Source of the DNA: Actinomyces massiliensis 4401292
GTDB lineage: Bacteria; Actinomycetota; Actinomycetes; Actinomycetales; Actinomycetaceae
Assembly: GCF_000269805.1 (NCBI RefSeq)
Contig: NZ_JH711481.1
Span: forward strand, 621,779 to 685,778
Direction of reading: 5' to 3'
Length of the DNA stretch: 64,000 bases
Shown here: in pieces, positions 42,419 through 51,534 of the stretch
How positions within the stretch are numbered: position 1 is the first letter of the stretch
Layout: each line of letters opens with the position of its first letter
Notes under the pieces: model-generated
Database searches by the model: none
Told to the model about the DNA's origin: nothing
Seen by the model: the letters and a program-made list of their open reading frames with translations, nothing else
Made by a program: the position numbers and the translations under genes

Positions 42419-43873
42419 TCAGCCCTCCAAGTGATCCACCAGCTGGGTGGCCAGTCCCGTGTAGGTGGCGGGGGTGAGCGCCAGGAGGCGCGCCTCGACG
42501 TCGTCGGGCATGCCCAGGGAGCGGATAAAGTCGCGCATGGCCTCGCGCGTGACCCGCTTACCGCGGGTGAGCTCCTTGAGGCGCTCGTAGGGGTCGGCCA
42601 TGCCGGTGGCGCCGGCCACCGATGCGGCCCGCATCGCCTGCTGGACCGGCTCGCCGAGCACCTCCCAGGTGGCGTCGAGGTCCTCCTCCAAACGCTCCCG
42701 ATCGACGTCGAGCCCCGCCAGGCCGCGCCGGATGTTGTCGATGGCCAGCAGCGAGTGCCCCAGGGCCACGCCGATGTTGCGCTGGGTGGTGGAGTCGGTC
42801 AGGTCTCGCTGGAGGCGGGAGGTCACCAGGGTGGCGGCCAGCGTGTCCAGCAGGGAGCAGGAGATCTCCAGGTTCGCCTCGCCGTTCTCGAAGCGGATCG
42901 GGTTGACCTTGTGCGGCATGGTGGAGGAGCCGGTGGAGCCCTGTGCCGAGAGCCGCTGGTGGAAGTAGCCCAACGAGATGTAGGTCCACGCGTCGGTGGC
43001 CAGGTTGTGGGCGATCCGGTTGAAGCGGGCGACGTCGGAGTACAGCTCGGCCTGCCAGTCGTGGGACTCGATCTGCGTGGTCAGCGGGTTCCAGACCAGG
43101 CCCAGGTGCTCCACGAAGGCGCGCGCCACCGCCTGCCAGTCCGCGCCGGGCACGGAGACGACGTGCGCCCCGAAGGTGCCGGTGGCCCCGTTGATCTTGC
43201 CCAGGTACTCGGTGGCCTCCACGCGGCGCACCTGGCGGCTCAGGCGGCGGGCGAGCACGGCCAGCTCCTTGCCGAGCGTCGTGGGGGTGGCGGCCTGGCC
43301 GTGCGTGCGCGAGAGCATGGCGGCGTCGGCGTGCTCGTGGGCCATGGCCGTCAAGTCCGCCACGAGCCCGCGGGCGGCGGGCAGCCACACCTGCTCGATG
43401 GCGGCGCGGATGGTCAGGGCGTAGGAGAGGTTGTTGATGTCCTCCGAGGTGCAGAAGATGTGGACGATCTCGCCCACACCCGGCAGCACCGTGGGGCCGC
43501 CGTCGGCACCGACGACGCCGGGGGCCCGGGCCGCCTCGGCCAGGCGCCGCTTGAGCAGGTACTCCACGGCCTTGACGTCGTGGCGGGTCTCGGCCTCGAT
43601 GGCCGCCAGCTCGGCGATCTGCTCGGCCCCGAAGTCCTCGACGACGCCGCGCAGGTAGGCCTTCTCGGAGTCGCTGAGCGCGGGGGCGCCGGGCAGGGCG
43701 CGGGCGTCGGTGAGGTGGATGAGCCACTCGACCTCCACCTGCAGGCGCGCCCGGTTGAGCGCGGCCTCGGAGAGGTGGTTGACCAGGGGGGCGGCGACTG
43801 CCCGGTAGCGCCCGTCCAGGGGGCCCAGGGCGATGGCGGGGGATGCGGTGGAGAGATCGACCATGCGGCTCAT
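42419..43873 (-). CDS. purB: Adenylosuccinate lyase
   Basis: Purine-biosynthesis lyase (EC 4.3.2.2) acting on SAICAR and adenylosuccinate, releasing fumarate. 484 residues of the E. coli-like PurB class, with CTSEDINNLSYAL, SRTHGQAATPTTLGKELAVL and the fumarase-superfamily signature GSSTMPHKVNPIRFEN carrying the mobile catalytic loop. The C-terminal residues QLVDHLEG are duplicated at 37582. It faces the island on both sides, so it is the chromosomal anchor gene. Confidence 0.97.
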   Translation of the reverse strand: MSRMVDLSTASPAIALGPLDGRYRAVAAPLVNHLSEAALNRARLQVEVEWLIHLTDARALPGAPALSDSEKAYLRGVVEDFGAEQIAELAAIEAETRHDVKAVEYLLKRRLAEAARAPGVVGADGGPTVLPGVGEIVHIFCTSEDINNLSYALTIRAAIEQVWLPAARGLVADLTAMAHEHADAAMLSRTHGQAATPTTLGKELAVLARRLSRQVRRVEATEYLGKINGATGTFGAHVVSVPGADWQAVARAFVEHLGLVWNPLTTQIESHDWQAELYSDVARFNRIAHNLATDAWTYISLGYFHQRLSAQGSTGSSTMPHKVNPIRFENGEANLEISCSLLDTLAATLVTSRLQRDLTDSTTQRNIGVALGHSLLAIDNIRRGLAGLDVDRERLEEDLDATWEVLGEPVQQAMRAASVAGATGMADPYERLKELTRGKRVTREAMRDFIRSLGMPDDVEARLLALTPATYTGLATQLVDHLEG

Positions 43874-43875
43874 TG

Positions 43876-44198
43876 TGGCAGGCCGGGGGCCGTGTCGGCG
43901 GCGCGCACGGCGGCGAGCGCCTCTCGCACCTCGGCGGGATCGTCTGTCAGAAAGGCCTCATCAAGCGGTTGCTCGCGCAGGCGAAAGAGCAGGGCGTGGG
44001 CCTGGTTGGTCCAGGCGGACTGCTGAACCAGTCCACGAGGAGCGCGCTGGAGACTGCCTTGAAGAAATTTTCCCGGGGCGAATCAGCATAGTCTGGGAAA
44101 GCATCGCCGTACGGCAATTTATCGAACGTGATGAGAGCAAGGTCCCGGTGTTTCTCGAACAGCGGCAAAAATAAGCATCGTGTGTAGGTGTCAGGCAT
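43876..44198 (-). pseudogene. Frameshifted fragment of unknown protein
   Basis: Minus-strand frame 44198-43947 reads TFDKLPYGDAFPDYADSPRE with the following NFFKAVSSALLVDW, then switches frame near 43985 to FRLREQPLDEAFLTDDPAEV and a tail ending GLPQ-stop at 43876. Codon use in both parts looks coding. It may be the C-terminal half of an immunity or accessory gene of the decayed toxin locus; no family recognised. Confidence 0.5.
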
Positions 44199-44259
44199 CT
44201 CAGTCTTGTCGCCCGCTCGCGCGATATGACCGCGGCTCCGGGGCGCCAGTGGGCATCAC

Positions 44260-44846
44260 CTATTTCCATAGGGCCACGCCGGGGTCGAGAACAAGATTGA
44301 ATTCCTGACTTCTTCCTCCTCCTGGTTCGGGTTCCCCAAGCTCAATAATGGGAGGAGGGACGGCTTTTATCCATATGACGGTTCCAAAGCCATCGAAATG
44401 GACACTTTCCCCCAGGCGAAGATCCACGGCCTGTGTGGGGCCGCCGCGCGGGTGCCATTTCGCCGTGATAACCCACTCATGATTCACCGACCGCAAATCT
44501 CGTGCACGAAAAGACCCGCCGTCTATCGTCCAAGGCGTCGGAAGATTACCTTGTATGAAGACGGTCTCCCCTGTTCAATCCCAGGCGGCAGGGCTGCCGA
44601 GCGCTTCAACGGGTGCGTCCACCACACCCGCCCCATCACAGCAACCGCACCAGACAACACAAAAACCAGAACAACAACCACAACCGCCCGGCCGAACCTC
44701 CCCATACGCCCAACCCAATCACAAACCCACGACCTCACCGCCACCATCACCACCAGAACTCGGAAAATCGCCATTCGTAATTTCAACAACGACCGGCTTA
44801 TCGTCCTCAACGGCCTGGCCGATCTCGTCCCACTCACCATCTGCAT
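44260..44846 (-). pseudogene. Frameshifted paralogue of the membrane protein at 45965
   Basis: The upstream part carries a membrane span (VVVVLVFVLSGAVAVMGRV) and WWTHPLKRSAALPPGIEQG, matching WWIRPWTRSAPLPPGVEQ of the 45965 protein. The frame then breaks, and a second frame continues VNHEWVITAKWHPRGGPTQA ... HFDGFGTVIWIKAV, matching NHEWVATVNW ... HIQGLGTITLIEI. A degenerate second copy of the toxin-associated membrane protein, next to a degenerate toxin copy. Confidence 0.7.
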
Positions 44847-44849
44847 ACT

Positions 44850-45681
44850 TGCGATAGTCCCACCACCGCCACCTCAAGGCTCCCGAACCACCACCCATCC
44901 TATTATCATCGTCGATGACTCCGTTTTGTTCGTGTCCACTTTTGCTTCTATGACACCTTCGCCAATTTGTTCGAAGTCTTCCCCGCCGGTCCCGGCACCC
45001 GCGGGCTTCCCGTCTTCAGTGGTTTCTTCGATTTCATTTCATTTTTCATTTCTTCATCTCCTAAGAACTTACCGTAAGCGCGCTCATATATGCTTAAAAA
45101 CTCGATGGCCCTTCCAGGCTGTCTGTATGATAGCCATCCACTTTAACTTCGATTGGAATTCCATGAATATATAAGGTGATTATGAAATCGTGATCCTTAT
45201 TGCTCCACCCAACTTGATCACGCAAACGCTGCCTGCCTTTTTCGGTATTGGAGTACGCCTGTAGTGTGGCCAGTAGGAAGCAATCGCCTATACCTTGCTG
45301 ATCAACAGCAGCCCAGTCCTCGCCGCTCTCATCTTGTCTTTTGATTCGCTCAATGTCGTCTGGATTTAGCTTGCTGGTTTTAAGATCGCCACCCCCGGAA
45401 CCGCTCGTCTGCGATCCCGATTTATCCCCTGACTTCTGCCCGCCAGCGCCGGCACCCAGTGCCGTTGAATCGCTGATACCAGCACCGCCGCCTCCCAAAC
45501 TCAACCGGTGGGACAAGATTTGGTACAGGTTTGGTCGGTCCGCGACAGGTGATGCGGTGGAACAGAACCTTGTATGGGGAGAGGGTCTCGCCTTGCTCAG
45601 TTCCAGGGCAGGGCCATCGAGTGCGTCAACAAGGGGCCATAGCATACTGCCTTGATACTGCCGGACACACGCCCTAGACAC
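44850..45681 (-). pseudogene. Degenerate second copy of the calpain-like toxin
   Basis: The first 195 codons include the same linker (GQKSGDKSGSQTSGSGGGDL) and protease core (WAAVDQQGIGDCFLLATLQA) as the toxin at 46512, but the N-terminal WXG region is replaced by unrelated sequence and the frame stops at 45094. Beyond it, IYERAYGKFLG and YADGEWDEIGQAVEDDKPVV appear in other frames, matching the intact toxin's IYERAYGIY and YEDSEWSDIEQASEDN. So it is a frameshifted, recombined paralogue, perhaps a reservoir cassette. Confidence 0.75.
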
Positions 45682-45964
45682 TCATCAGGCGCTCGGAGAA
45701 TCCCCTGCTCTCAGCAGTGGAACCCGCTACTCGAAAGCAAGTGATGGCGAGACGATGGGCCCGTGCACAATAAATCGCAGCATGATACGCTAGCAATGCG
45801 AGTTTCGATTTCATATGATCTGTGTGGTAGTCCCATAGCGCATATTCAGAAGGAGTGCTGCTGAGGGCCAGAACCCCGCGTAGCGCATGAAGACACGCGC
45901 GAGCGCTCATGGACCTGGTTGAGGTGGTCTGGGACTGTTCATGGAGGATGACGGAGGACGTCAG
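45682..45964. other. Intergenic region, no supported gene
   Basis: A 78-codon minus-strand frame (45674-45910) with SEYALWDYHTDHMKSKLALL is open, but its start context is poor and I recognise no family. The promoter of the 45965 gene should lie here. Confidence 0.4.
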
Positions 45965-46498
45965 ATGCAGGATCGAGAACCTCAGAAAAACCTGCGGTCA
46001 CCGGACAGCGGAAGCAAGAAGCTGGCGGGTACTTCCCGACGAAGCGATAGTAAGCGCCTCATTATCGGCACTAGCGTATTCGTGATTGTATCAATGGTTA
46101 TCGCAGGCGCCATGACAGGCTACCTGTGGTGGATTCGTCCCTGGACACGATCCGCGCCCCTGCCCCCAGGAGTAGAACAAGCGGAGACCGTGAAAATCGG
46201 GAACACGATCCAGCCGCTATACACTAATCAAGGCAGATTAGAATGGGATTCCCTGCGAGTTGAGAACCATGAATGGGTGGCTACCGTCAACTGGAGGCAA
46301 GACAACGTAGGAAACAATCCTATCGACTTCCATCTAGGACAAACACACCACATTCAAGGACTTGGCACCATCACCCTCATCGAAATTGATCCAGCATACG
46401 TCGGCATAGAAAAATGGGCGGGAGCCCAAAAAGGCGGCGGCCCTCGAGCTTTCTTTAATGTACAATTGGACTCAGAGGTCGAAAGAATATATTACTAG
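45965..46498 (+). CDS. Membrane-anchored protein, possible immunity/partner of calpain-like toxin
   Basis: 177 residues: a basic cytoplasmic start, one membrane span (LIIGTSVFVIVSMVIAGAMT) and an extracellular domain with a WDSLRVENHEWVATVNWRQD ... IQGLGTITLIEID pattern. The ATG at 45965 has GGAGG upstream; an ATG at 45941 would add eight residues. It converges on the toxin gene, the stops being 13 bases apart. A frameshifted paralogue at 44260 lies beside a degenerate toxin copy, so the protein repeatedly accompanies this toxin family; an immunity role is inferred from that linkage. Confidence 0.6.
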   Translation: MQDREPQKNLRSPDSGSKKLAGTSRRSDSKRLIIGTSVFVIVSMVIAGAMTGYLWWIRPWTRSAPLPPGVEQAETVKIGNTIQPLYTNQGRLEWDSLRVENHEWVATVNWRQDNVGNNPIDFHLGQTHHIQGLGTITLIEIDPAYVGIEKWAGAQKGGGPRAFFNVQLDSEVERIYY

Positions 46499-46511
46499 GC
46501 GCCGAAGTTGT

Positions 46512-47852
46512 CTAGGGAATATTTCCAATATCGGTGGAAGTGAACCATCTACCATAATCACTTCGCGACACACGAATCAGGCCCCCACCGCCAGGATTCC
46601 CTTCACCATCATTGTGCGCCCAAGGATTATATAGCGTCACATAATTGTCGTCGACGGTAACTACTGTGTACACATGATCTTTGACGACTCGATAGTTTCC
46701 CGAAGAGTCCTGCGAATTGATAGCGCCGTCGCCGTTGGTGTCAGCTGTACCGTGAACCACGCCCCCTTCGTCGGTGCTTGCTGTAACAACCTTGTTATTG
46801 TCTTCAGATGCTTGCTCGATGTCTGACCATTCTGAATCTTCATACTTGTGATCTTCAGTGCGCCCAAGCCACAGGAATCCCGAAGGCTCGCTAGTATTTA
46901 TCGTTTCCACCGGAGCTTTAGAAATGTCATGCATAACATTTCCGCTATAGCCGCCTTTATCTAGATTATGATCGCTGATATAGATTCCGTAGGCTCTTTC
47001 GTATATACTCATGAGAGTTGGCGGATTATCTTTGCCTTGTGCGCCATCCGTATAGTAATCATCCACCTCGATGGGGACAGGCATACCATCATAATAAAAT
47101 GTAACAACAAAGACCTGTTTATCTTTATTCCATTGGATCTGATCACGCAAACGCTGCCTGCCTTTCTCGGTAGTGGAGTACGCCTGTAGTGTGGCCAGTA
47201 GGAAGCAATCGCCTATACCTTGCTGATCAACAGCAGCCCAGTCCTCGCCGTTCTCATCTTGTCTTTTGATTCGCTCAATGTCGTCTGGATTTAGCTTGCT
47301 GGTTTTAAGATCGCCACCCCCGGAACCGCTCGTCTGCGATCCCGATTTATCCCCTGACTTCTGCCCGCCAGCGCCGGCACCCGGTGCCGTGCCGGTGTTT
47401 AGTATGGCAGCGGTTCGGGCGGCTGCCATGTCGACCTCGGCCTGTAGGTTTGCCCAGGCTCCCGCGATTGCGGACAGCGCTCCTACCGCGGCACCGGCCC
47501 CAAGCGGATTAGCCATGGCCTCCAGAAGCACCCTGCCCGCCTGCTCACGTAATGCTGCCGCCGCATGAATCGCTGATTCCAGCACCGCCGCATAGTCATC
47601 CAAAACCCCCGCACCATGAGACAGGTGGCCCACGCCCTGTTCCAGCCCAGACTCAAGACTGCTGGCCGTGCCAGCAAAAGCTACGGCCGCCTCGCCCTGC
47701 CATGACGGCACCCCACCGCGCGCACCACTACTAAGACCAACTGCCTCACCAAGCCGGCCCGCACCCGACCGCCACGACTGGGCCACCGACCGCACCCCAC
47801 CCGGATCACCCTCAATCCGACCAACCACCACACCACCAAGCCCACCAGCCAT
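46512..47852 (-). CDS. WXG-type secreted protein with calpain-like cysteine protease domain
   Basis: About 446 residues. Residues 1-150 are helical with a SWQGEAAVAFAGTASSLESG WXG-like motif, marking a type VII substrate. A Gly/Ser-rich linker follows. The C-terminal ~270 residues match the calpain (C2) core: catalytic Cys in QQGIGDCFLLATLQA, then catalytic His in KDHVYTVVTVDDNYV and Asn in TLYNPWAHND. A DTNGDGAINSQD calcium-type loop lies before the His. Polymorphic-toxin architecture; protease activity against competitors or host is inferred. The ATG at 47852 is preferred over TTG 47876. It follows the small WXG gene by five bases. Confidence 0.75.
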   Translation of the reverse strand: MAGGLGGVVVGRIEGDPGGVRSVAQSWRSGAGRLGEAVGLSSGARGGVPSWQGEAAVAFAGTASSLESGLEQGVGHLSHGAGVLDDYAAVLESAIHAAAALREQAGRVLLEAMANPLGAGAAVGALSAIAGAWANLQAEVDMAAARTAAILNTGTAPGAGAGGQKSGDKSGSQTSGSGGGDLKTSKLNPDDIERIKRQDENGEDWAAVDQQGIGDCFLLATLQAYSTTEKGRQRLRDQIQWNKDKQVFVVTFYYDGMPVPIEVDDYYTDGAQGKDNPPTLMSIYERAYGIYISDHNLDKGGYSGNVMHDISKAPVETINTSEPSGFLWLGRTEDHKYEDSEWSDIEQASEDNNKVVTASTDEGGVVHGTADTNGDGAINSQDSSGNYRVVKDHVYTVVTVDDNYVTLYNPWAHNDGEGNPGGGGLIRVSRSDYGRWFTSTDIGNIP

Positions 47853-47857
47853 CACCG

Positions 47858-48211
47858 TCACCGCAACCCCTCCCAACCAGACCCCGCAACACCCGCAGCC
47901 GCGCCCACGGCCGCGCCCGCGCCCAACGAACCGCCCAGCGCCCGGGCACCCGCAGCCGCTTCCTGATCAACCGCCTCATAATTACTCATAGCAGAGCTCA
48001 ACCCATCAACAATCCCGTCAGCCCTCGCCGCACCAGACCGAATCTCCCCCTCGCAATCCGAACAGAAACCAGCCGCCGCCGAAGCCAACACCGCCACCCC
48101 GAACACCGCCTGACTCCCCCGATCCAGACGCACACCGCTCAACACCTCAGCGCACTGACCCATCTGCGAACGAGCCGCAGCCAACTCCCCACCAGAAACC
48201 CGCAACACCAC
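47858..48211 (-). CDS. Small helical WXG-like partner of the calpain-type toxin
   Basis: About 117 residues (GTG at 48211, with GAGGGAGGGG upstream; TTG at 48217 is too close to it). Helical and Ala/Gly-rich, with GGELAAARSQMGQCAEVLSG, then two Cys (FCSDCEGEIRSGAARA) and a C-terminal GSGWEGLR. Genes of this size directly before a toxin encode the heterodimer partner needed for type VII export. Stop and toxin start are almost touching, so translational coupling is likely. Confidence 0.6.
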   Translation of the reverse strand: MVLRVSGGELAAARSQMGQCAEVLSGVRLDRGSQAVFGVAVLASAAAGFCSDCEGEIRSGAARADGIVDGLSSAMSNYEAVDQEAAAGARALGGSLGAGAAVGAAAGVAGSGWEGLR

Positions 48212-48300
48212 CGACAAACCCCTCCCTCATAAGAAACCAACACCAACAACAAACACGTGAAACATACCACACACCCCACAACCCCAACAGAGACACCCAC

Positions 48301-48373
48301 CATCAAGGCAGACATTGCCGAACGAGGCAGACGGTGTCACCGTCTGCCTCGTTCGGCAATGTCTGTTTGGACG
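48301..48373. repeat. 73-bp palindromic repeat, copy E (perfect 57-bp core)
   Basis: 28-base perfect arms (48309-48336 and 48338-48365) around a single T. The arms differ from other copies at several positions (GCAGACATTGCCGAACGAGG instead of TCGACATTTTCGAACGAGAT), and each change is matched on the other arm. Located between the subtilase stop and the WXG gene promoter. Confidence 0.95.
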
Positions 48374-48467
48374 CGAGGACGAGCGACAGCAACCCGTACT
48401 CGACGCGAAGACGACCCATATAAGTAAGGGATGGTCGGAAACGACACGCCTCGTCGCCCGCGGATCG

Positions 48468-50117
48468 TCACTCCTCCCCGTTGCGGACGCGATCCCACAG
48501 GTCGCGCAACGACTTGCCCAGGTCGCCGTCGTCCGAGCCGCCGTCGCCGGGCTCTTCTCCGGCGCCCGGCTCGCTGGGCGTGGCCTCGTCACCGGGGTCC
48601 TGCGCCTTCTGAGTCGACAGTTCGGTCACTGCGGCGTTCGCGTCGATGATGCCGGTTCCGCAGGCGTCGCGGTCGCAGGAGGTCATGGATCTGGAGGTGT
48701 TCTGCAGAAGTGTGGTGGCCTTCTCGGTTGTGAGCGAGGGATCGATGTACTTGAGCAGCGCGATCGTGCCGGCTACGTGCGGGGTGGCCTGGCTCGTGCC
48801 CATCTGGAAGGCGTAGGGAGGGGAACTGGGGTCTGAGGGCTGGGAGAGGGAAATGATGCCGTTGTCTACTTCGGAGTCGCCGCCGGGGGCCGACACCTCG
48901 ACCTTGGTGCCGTGGTTGGAGTAGTAGGAGCGGGCGCCGTTCTCGTTGGACGCGCCGACGGTGATGACGTTGTCGCAGCCGCCGGGGCTCACGATGCTCA
49001 CGTCCTGATCCTCGTTGCCGGCGGCAGCGACGACGATCGACCCCCGGTCCACCATGTCGTCGATGACCTTCTGGTAGTAGCTGGGGCAGATGCCGACGCC
49101 GCCCAGGCTCAGGTTGACGATCTGTGCGGGGTTCGCGTTGTCCGGAACCCCTTTGACGCTGCCGCCCGACGCCCAGGTCATGGCGTCGAGGATGTCCGTT
49201 CCGCTTCCGCCGCAGCGGCCGAGCGCGCGCACGGGCACGATCTTGGAATCTGGGGCGACCCCGGCCACACCACTGCCGTTGTCGGTCGAGGCGCCGATGA
49301 TCCCCGACACGTGCGAGCCGTGCCAACTGGACTCCCTCGCCTCGGAGCCCTGACCGCAGACCTCGGCGTCGACGGCGTCGCCCGCGTCAGTAGGGTCCGC
49401 GTCGCGGCCGTCGCCGTCGCCGGCCATCCAGGAGTCGGAGATGAAGTCGTATCCGGGCAGGAGCTTGCTGCTGATGTCCGGGTGGTCGGGCAGGATGCCG
49501 GTGTCCACGACGGCGACCGTCACGTCCTGCCCGGTGGACTGGGACCAGGCGCTCGTGGCGTTGATGCTGTGGTCCTCGTTGCTCACGCCCCACTGGTAGC
49601 CGAAGTACTCGTCGTTGGGCGTGCCCGAGCTGGTGTCGAGCGCCGTCATCTTCATCTCGGGCTCCGCGGACTCGACGGAGTCGGAGGAGGTGAGGGCGTT
49701 GATGAAGGACTGCGACTTCTCGGGGGAGAGCACGTCGCTCAGCTTGACGGTGGTCAGGCCCCCCACGTGGACGGTGGCCTGCTCGACGGAGACGGAGGCC
49801 TGGTCGGCGGCCGCCTTGAGCGAGTCCTGGTCCTTCTGGGGCAGGGAGCTGATGACGTCGACGCCGTAAGCGTCGACGGAGTCGACGAACTTGGCGGCCT
49901 CGGAGCCCTCCGCCCAGGTGATGACGAAGCTGTCCGCGGCGGCGGGCGTGGCGCTCGGGGCGGCGCTCGCGGCGGCAGGGGCATTGGAATCCTCGGTACT
50001 GCTCGCCGAGGGGGCCGTGGAACTGGAAGAGGAGGAGCAGGCGCTGAAGGTGCAGGCGAGGGAGAGGGCGCAGAAGAGCGCGAGGATCGTTGAGCGTCTT
50101 CGGGAAGCGGTTCTCAT
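48468..50117 (-). CDS. Lipoprotein-type subtilisin-family serine protease
   Basis: 549-residue exported protease (S8). A signal sequence with lipobox-like SLACTFSAC is followed by a Ser/Ala-rich linker, a propeptide-like segment and the catalytic domain: Asp in VTVAVVDTGILPDH (about 200), His in SSWHGSHVSGIIGAS (about 265) and Ser in MGTSQATPHVAGTIALL (about 440). The tail is acidic, without a C-terminal membrane span, so it is not a mycosin of a type VII system. Probable surface-anchored protease for nutrient or protein processing. Confidence 0.9.
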   Translation of the reverse strand: MRTASRRRSTILALFCALSLACTFSACSSSSSSTAPSASSTEDSNAPAAASAAPSATPAAADSFVITWAEGSEAAKFVDSVDAYGVDVISSLPQKDQDSLKAAADQASVSVEQATVHVGGLTTVKLSDVLSPEKSQSFINALTSSDSVESAEPEMKMTALDTSSGTPNDEYFGYQWGVSNEDHSINATSAWSQSTGQDVTVAVVDTGILPDHPDISSKLLPGYDFISDSWMAGDGDGRDADPTDAGDAVDAEVCGQGSEARESSWHGSHVSGIIGASTDNGSGVAGVAPDSKIVPVRALGRCGGSGTDILDAMTWASGGSVKGVPDNANPAQIVNLSLGGVGICPSYYQKVIDDMVDRGSIVVAAAGNEDQDVSIVSPGGCDNVITVGASNENGARSYYSNHGTKVEVSAPGGDSEVDNGIISLSQPSDPSSPPYAFQMGTSQATPHVAGTIALLKYIDPSLTTEKATTLLQNTSRSMTSCDRDACGTGIIDANAAVTELSTQKAQDPGDEATPSEPGAGEEPGDGGSDDGDLGKSLRDLWDRVRNGEE

Positions 50118-50473
50118 CGGATGGTCCTTGATCAGTGAGGGCCCAGTGAGATCCCCTGGGCAGGGCTTGCTCCGCTGATCCGGAGCACCATGAGTGTGGC
50201 ACAGGAGGGTCGGTGAGCAGGAACGCTGCGGATGGGCAGCGGTCCCCGGGGACTGCTGTTCACGGGACGCCCGCTCTCCCGCCCGCGGCGGCGCGGATCG
50301 GTCCTGACAACCGCTCTGGAGTGGAAGCGTCCCAACATGTGCCTGGCCCGGCAGCTTTCCTTGGTCGAGGGGTGGTTCTGGCGGGGGCAGGACTAAACCC
50401 GCGTACGGCGAAGAAGACCTAGGCGGACCAAGAGTGGTATTCGACGTCGATGTCCCGTCGCAGTCGCGGCTAA
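50118..50473. other. Intergenic region upstream of the subtilase gene
   Basis: About 355 bases between the protease start and the transposon-like element. Only shadow frames are seen. The protease promoter should lie near 50130-50200; no clear motif. Confidence 0.4.
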
Positions 50474-51069
50474 GAGGCTTGTTCGTGGGCTTCTAGGCGT
50501 CGTTCTCGAGGGGGCGGTTGTTTTTGGTGGGCCGGCGTGGTGGTGGGGTCGGTTGTCGGGGGTTGTTGGGCTGGGTGTGTCCAAAACGGAGGGGATTAAA
50601 GCCTCGGTGGCGTGGGTGTCTCCAGGAGACCAGGCGATGGGCTGGTGTTTTCGTTGTGTTTCCGGTGTGTTTTCGGTGTCGTGCTGCATGGTGCCCGGGC
50701 TGATCTCCTCCGTTTTGGACACTTGGCGCGTTCACTGCGCCGTGCCGGCACCCGAGTAGGGCTGTCCGGCGGGCCGGGCTGGGGCGGGGCGCTCGAGGGT
50801 GCTTGGACCTTGTCGTGGACGAGGGCTTGCGCTGCCAACGCGAGTTCAAGGCTGATCATGAGGGCCGGGGCCTCGTCATCGGGGACGAAGCCGGCCTTGA
50901 TGAAGGCAGCAGTCCCCGTTGACGACCGGGACCCTCGCCACCCCCGGCCTCCGCTACCGAGGCGTCCCGGGCTCGACCAACCGCGCATCCCGCCCTCGAC
51001 CCTTGAAGACCGCCCCCGCACAACAGACACAACGTGCAGAAACACAAGAGAGCCCACGAATAAGCCTCT
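50474..51069. mobile_element. Non-autonomous transposon-like element, copy 2 (596 bp)
   Basis: Terminal inverted repeats GAGGCTTGTTCGTGGGC (50474-50490) and GCCCACGAATAAGCCTC (51053-51069), one mismatch, with 3-bp flanks TAA on both sides. Carries the same internal 23-base inverted repeat (50577-50599 and 50700-50722) as copy 1, plus about 220 extra bases between it and the right end. No transposase frame. It interrupts or abuts the 3' part of the gene at 51111. Confidence 0.8.
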
Positions 51070-51110
51070 AAAATTAAAACCGTAATGAATGCAGGCCCTT
51101 TCTCGTTTGG

Positions 51111-51534
51111 TCAGGATGGTTGGCCGGTGGATGGCGGCAGTGTCGGAGCTCCCTGCGTGTGCGGCTGGGCGGGTGGCATTGGTCGCGGCACAGGCGGTGT
51201 GTAAGGACCTCCCTGCAGAGCTGGAGAGGGGCGCATGGAAGGGACGGGTGCCCGTGCGGGCATCTGTGGCGCCGGTAGCGCTGGTATGGGCAAGGGCATC
51301 TGGGGAGGGTGGCTGAAGCGCCAGGGGGGTGGGTGCGTGTGAGCTGTGTGAGTTCATGAACGTGCTGTGACCGCAATACACGCAGTTCCTAAAGAATGCC
51401 GGAATGATGAGGAAGAGGCCAAAAGTGCAGACGGCCAGTAGACCGATGAGAATTGAGAATACTGCGGCCGATATTCTTCCCGCCTCCTTCGCACATGCAG
51501 CAGCCGAAACAGCCGTGGCGGGCGTAAGTCTCAA
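51111..51534 (-). pseudogene. Probable frameshifted membrane/zinc-ribbon protein
   Basis: The upstream frame gives ISAAVFSILIGLLAVCTFGL, FLIIPAFFRNCVYCGH, a membrane span followed by a Cys pair. Around 51330 the coding character moves to another frame that ends in a Pro-rich tail (MPLPIPALPAPQMPARAPVP ... STGQPS, stop at 51111). A single frameshift would join them into a small membrane protein with a proline-rich C terminus. The start is unclear. The neighbouring transposon-like element may have contributed to its decay. Confidence 0.4.

Noticed and set aside
45674-45910. Small minus-strand gene with SEYALWDYHTDH
   Set aside because: Poor start context, no family recognised, and it lies in a decayed region; left as unsupported.
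48468-50117. Mycosin protease of a type VII secretion system
   Set aside because: It has a lipobox-like signal and no C-terminal membrane anchor; no ecc genes are adjacent.
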